55,343 nt of DNA from Streptomyces albicerus (GTDB lineage: Bacteria; Actinomycetota; Actinomycetes; Streptomycetales; Streptomycetaceae), in contig NZ_VWMY01000012.1 of the NCBI RefSeq assembly GCF_008905045.1, forward strand, positions 1-55,343, in the 5' to 3' direction. Below the pieces are notes generated by a model. That model was given only the letters and a program-made list of their open reading frames with translations. It searched no databases and was not told the origin of the DNA. Below, one piece after another: positions 52,222 to 55,343 of the stretch. The number at the start of each line of letters is the position of its first letter. The stretch's first letter is position 1. The position numbers and the translations under genes were made by a program.

Positions 52222-53751
52222 GTGGTGGCCATGGCTGCTCGTTACGACTACGTGCTGATCGGTGCCGGGTCGGCCGGCTGCGTTCTGGCCGCGCGGCTGT
52301 CGGAAGATCACGACACCCGCGTTCTCCTGCTCGAATCCGGTCCTGCCGACGACGCGCCCGAGATTGCCGTGCCACCCGCGTGGCCCGCGCTGTGGGGCAC
52401 GGAGGTCGACTACTCCTACGACACCGTTCCTCAGTCCGGCACTGGCGGGGTGGTCCACAACTGGCCTCGGGGGCGCACGCTCGGCGGGTCGAGCAGCATC
52501 AACGCGATGGTGTACCTGCGTGGGCACGGCGCGGACTTCGACGCGTGGGCCAAGGCGGGCTGCGACGGCTGGGATTACGCCTCCGTGCTGCCCTACTTCC
52601 GTCGCATGGAGACCGTCAGCGGCCGGGATCCGCAGTACCGGGGTGAGGGCGGCCCGATGCGTCCGGCTCCGTCGGCGCAGCCGAATCCGCTGTCACAGGT
52701 CTTCCTCGACGCGGCGGCGGCGACCGGTCATCCGCTGACGGACGACTTCAACGGAGAGGTGCAGGAGGGTGCCGGCTGGCACGACCTGTCGATCACGGAC
52801 GGGCACCGCCAGAGCACCGCGGCGGCCTATCTGCACCCGGTCCGTGACAGCCGTCCGAATCTCACGGTCGCGACGGAGTCTCGTGCCCACAGGCTGCTGT
52901 TCGACGGCACACGCTGCACCGGTGTCGAGTACGAACGCCGCGGCGAGGTCGTCACCGCGTACGCGGATGCGGAGGTGGTGGTCAGCGCGGGCGCGGTCGA
53001 CTCGCCTCGGCTGCTGCTTCTCTCCGGTGTGGGCGCGGCCGACGAGTTGGAGCAGGCGGGTGTCGCGGTCGTACACGACCTGCCCGGTGTCGGCCGCAAC
53101 CTGCACGACCATCCGCTGTGCGGGATCGTGTACGAGGCGAGCCGGCCCATTCCGCCGGGGCTCGCCAACCATGCCGAGGTGTCGATGCTGTGGCGCAGCG
53201 ACCAGGCCCTCGCGGGCCCGGACATGCAGCTGATGTTCATCCACCTGCCGTTCCACCCACCGACGCTTCAGGCCCCGGAGAACAGCTTCACCTTCGGCGT
53301 CGCCACGGTGCCCGAGGCACGCGGCTCGATCCGGATCGCGGGGCCCGATCCGCAGACGCCGCCGCTGATCGATCCGAACTATCTGGGCGCGGAGTCCGAC
53401 GTGCGCAGGCTGCTGCACGGCATCGAGGTCGCGCGGGAGATCGCCGCCTCCGAACCGTTCGCTCCCTGGCGTGCCCGCGAGGTGCTTCCCGGACCCGACG
53501 TCACGGACGAGGCCGGACTGCGGGAGTTCGTCGCCCGGGGCACCGGAACCTACTACCACCCGGTCGGCACCTGCGCGATGGGCGTCGGGCCTGAGGCCGT
53601 CGTGGGGCCCGATCTGCGGGTGCACGGCCTGGACGGCCTGCGGGTGGCCGACGCCTCGGTCATGCCGAGGCTCGTCTGCGTCAACACCAACGCCGCCACG
53701 ATCATGATCGGCGAGAAGGCAGCGGACCTCATCCGCCGGCCCGGCGCCTGA
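52222..53751 (+). CDS. GMC-family FAD alcohol oxidoreductase
   Basis: 509 residues; the GTG at 52222 is preferred (GAGGTGG upstream), the ATG at 52231 is possible. FAD-binding motif YVLIGAGSAGCVLAARLSED near residue 10, GMC signature 1 PRGRTLGGSSSINAMVYLRG, signature 2 GAVDSPRLLLLSGVG, and the active-site His H446 in YYHPVGTCAMG, with the second catalytic position at N490 in CVNTNAATIM. It oxidises an alcohol to an aldehyde, as choline dehydrogenase and aryl-alcohol enzymes do. The aldehyde dehydrogenase gene follows 37 bp downstream. Confidence 0.92.
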   Translation: MVAMAARYDYVLIGAGSAGCVLAARLSEDHDTRVLLLESGPADDAPEIAVPPAWPALWGTEVDYSYDTVPQSGTGGVVHNWPRGRTLGGSSSINAMVYLRGHGADFDAWAKAGCDGWDYASVLPYFRRMETVSGRDPQYRGEGGPMRPAPSAQPNPLSQVFLDAAAATGHPLTDDFNGEVQEGAGWHDLSITDGHRQSTAAAYLHPVRDSRPNLTVATESRAHRLLFDGTRCTGVEYERRGEVVTAYADAEVVVSAGAVDSPRLLLLSGVGAADELEQAGVAVVHDLPGVGRNLHDHPLCGIVYEASRPIPPGLANHAEVSMLWRSDQALAGPDMQLMFIHLPFHPPTLQAPENSFTFGVATVPEARGSIRIAGPDPQTPPLIDPNYLGAESDVRRLLHGIEVAREIAASEPFAPWRAREVLPGPDVTDEAGLREFVARGTGTYYHPVGTCAMGVGPEAVVGPDLRVHGLDGLRVADASVMPRLVCVNTNAATIMIGEKAADLIRRPGA

Positions 53752-53788
53752 CAACCCGAGCTCACGCGAAGCTGAGGAGAACCCCGCG

Positions 53789-55252
53789 ATGACCGAACTT
53801 CTCGATGACGTTTCCTGGCAGGGCAAGATCTACAGCAATGGCTGGACCACCGCCCACGGCGGTGTGCTGGACAGCACCGAACCGGCGACGGGTGCCGTCC
53901 TGGCCCAGGTCGGCCTGGCCGATGCCGACGACGTGGCGGCCGCGACCGCCCGAGCCGTCCAGGCACAAGCCGACTGGGCCGCGCAGACCGGCCCGTCCCG
54001 CGCCGCCGTGATCCGCAAGGCCGCCGCCGTCCTCGCCGACAACCGTGCGGAGTTCGAGCGCTGGCTCGTCCGCGAGGGCGGCGCGGTGCCGGGCAAGGCT
54101 GCGTTCGAAGTCGACCTGGTGCTGGGAGAGTTGTGGGAGGCGGCGGCGCTGCCCACCCAGCCCTGGGGACACCTGCTGCCGGCCAGTGAGCCCGGCCGGG
54201 AGAGCGTCGCCCGCCGGGTGCCGCTCGGCGTGGTCGGTGTGATCAGTCCGTGGAACTTCCCGCTGATCCTCTCCGTCCGGGCCGTCGCTCCGGCGCTGGC
54301 GCTGGGCAACGCGGTCGTCCTGAAGCCGGACGTACAGACGGCGGTGTCAGGAGGCACGCTGGTCGCGCGGCTGTTCGAGGCGGCCGGCCTGCCCGACGGG
54401 TTGCTGCATGTGCTGCCCGGGGACGCCGGGCCCGGCGCGGCACTGGTCGAGGACCCGAACGTCGCCATGATCGCCTTCACCGGCTCGACGGCGGTCGGCC
54501 GTGAGGTCGGCGCCACCGCGGGGCGCACGCTGAAGCGGGTCTCGCTCGAACTCGGCGGCAACAACGCCCTGATCGTGCTCGACGATGCCGACCTGGAGAT
54601 CGCCAGTTCGGCGGGAGCCTGGGGCGCGTTCCTGCACCAGGGCCAGGTCTGTATGACCGCGGGCCGGCACATCGTGCTCGAATCCGTCGCCGACGAATAC
54701 CTCGACCGGCTGGCCAAGCGGGCGCAGGGACTTCCGGTGGGCGATCCGTTCACCGGGCAGGTGGCCCTCGGGCCGCTGATCAACGAGCGGCAGCGGGACA
54801 ATGTGCACCGGATCGTGGAGGAGACCATCGGGGCGGGGGCCGAGGTCAGGGCCGGCGCCTCGTACGACGGGCTGTTCTACCAGCCCACCGTGCTGGCCGG
54901 CGTGACCACGTCGATGCCCGCGTTCCGCGAGGAGATCTTCGGACCCGTCGCACCGGTCGTCGTCGTGCGCGACGCGGACGAGGCGGTCGCGGTCGCCAAC
55001 AACACCGAGTACGGGCTGGTCGCCGCGGTGCAGACGGGATCCCCTGACCGTGGCCGCGATCTGGCGCGCCGGCTGCGGACCGGCATCGTCCACATCAACG
55101 ACCAGACCCTGAACAACGACGCGTACGCACCCTTCGGCGGTACGGGCGCCTCCGGCAACGGCAGCCGGTTCGGCTCCCAGAGCAGCTGGGACGAATTCAC
55201 CCAGTGGCAGTGGGTCACCTTCCGCGAGCAGGCGCACGCCTTCCCCTTCTAG
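53789..55252 (+). CDS. NAD(P)-dependent aldehyde dehydrogenase, benzaldehyde-dehydrogenase-like
   Basis: 487 residues, ATG start with GAGGAGAA about 12 bases upstream. Cofactor segment VGVISPWNFPLILSVRAVAP, FTGSTAVGREVG, general base E254 in LELGGNN, nucleophile C288 in GQVCMTAGR, and EEIFGPVAPVV. The short VCMTAGR cysteine loop and the C-terminal FGSQSSWDEFTQWQWVTF resemble benzaldehyde/vanillin dehydrogenases. It would oxidise the aldehyde made by the upstream GMC enzyme to the acid. Confidence 0.92.
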   Translation: MTELLDDVSWQGKIYSNGWTTAHGGVLDSTEPATGAVLAQVGLADADDVAAATARAVQAQADWAAQTGPSRAAVIRKAAAVLADNRAEFERWLVREGGAVPGKAAFEVDLVLGELWEAAALPTQPWGHLLPASEPGRESVARRVPLGVVGVISPWNFPLILSVRAVAPALALGNAVVLKPDVQTAVSGGTLVARLFEAAGLPDGLLHVLPGDAGPGAALVEDPNVAMIAFTGSTAVGREVGATAGRTLKRVSLELGGNNALIVLDDADLEIASSAGAWGAFLHQGQVCMTAGRHIVLESVADEYLDRLAKRAQGLPVGDPFTGQVALGPLINERQRDNVHRIVEETIGAGAEVRAGASYDGLFYQPTVLAGVTTSMPAFREEIFGPVAPVVVVRDADEAVAVANNTEYGLVAAVQTGSPDRGRDLARRLRTGIVHINDQTLNNDAYAPFGGTGASGNGSRFGSQSSWDEFTQWQWVTFREQAHAFPF

Positions 55253-55315
55253 CCATCCGGGGAGCCGCTGTCGAACGTATGCACTTCGGCGTCTGACCGC
55301 TGTGCGGTCGTGAGT

Positions 55316-55343
55316 GTGCCGGGCGGTGAGAACCGCCCGGCAC
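55316..55343 (+). terminator. Hairpin terminator after the aldehyde dehydrogenase
   Basis: GTGCCGGGCGGT-GAGA-ACCGCCCGGCAC is a perfect 12-bp stem with a 4-base loop, 63 bp after the stop. The window ends at the last stem base, so a T-run cannot be seen. Confidence 0.8.

Overview
The window looks like Streptomyces chromosome. Base composition is very GC-rich, third codon positions are almost always G or C, GTG starts and four-base start/stop overlaps are common, and several actinobacterial markers occur together (SepH, DUF3093, DUF3159, DUF3710, DUF4193, a CutRS-like pair). From about 19.5 kb to 49.8 kb the content and gene order resemble, from memory, a conserved Streptomyces core block. The stretch from about 12.3 to 19.5 kb looks accessory: it holds gene remnants, a shortened regulator and the only TTA codon I found in an intact gene.

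Left part (1-12.3 kb). A DUF6099-type protein, a MazG-like pyrophosphohydrolase overlapping an SMC/RecF-like ATPase, and a SepF-like protein lie on the minus strand. Divergent from them is a fused assimilatory nitrate reductase/NADPH-flavoprotein of about 1371 residues. It faces a molybdate cluster (TOBE regulator, ModA, fused ModB-ModC), so a molybdenum enzyme and its metal supply sit side by side. A 14-helix-type MFS pump with a large palindrome at its promoter follows.

Accessory part (12.3-19.5 kb). This holds a fragment of a quinone reductase, an F420/NADP-reductase-like gene divergent from a shortened TetR gene over a perfect palindrome, and a two-gene unit: a TTA-containing P-loop NTPase translationally coupled to a membrane-anchored periplasmic-binding-protein-like sensor. 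A frameshifted, C-terminally truncated gene remnant ends the region. The two-gene unit is my best candidate for an undescribed system.

Core part (19.5-50 kb). A 23S rRNA m5U methyltransferase, a KimA-like permease, two TrkA proteins and KdpDE form a potassium-centred group, interrupted by DUF3159 and OB-fold genes. Next come an orphan LolD-like ATPase, an amidase without a signal peptide, and a TetR-MFS-SRPBCC-carotenoid oxygenase group with matching palindromes at two promoters. DUF3710, dut, a thioesterase, DUF3093, DUF4193, cutRS, an inositol-phosphatase family gene, hemH, a decayed MFS gene behind an iron box, an aldonolactone oxidase, sepH and a rhodanese follow.

Right end (50-55.3 kb). 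A two-domain VOC protein, then an AraC regulator divergent from a GMC oxidoreductase and an aldehyde dehydrogenase, a plausible alcohol-to-acid catabolic unit. Several factor-independent terminators are clear. No rRNA, tRNA, CRISPR array or intact insertion sequence was recognised.
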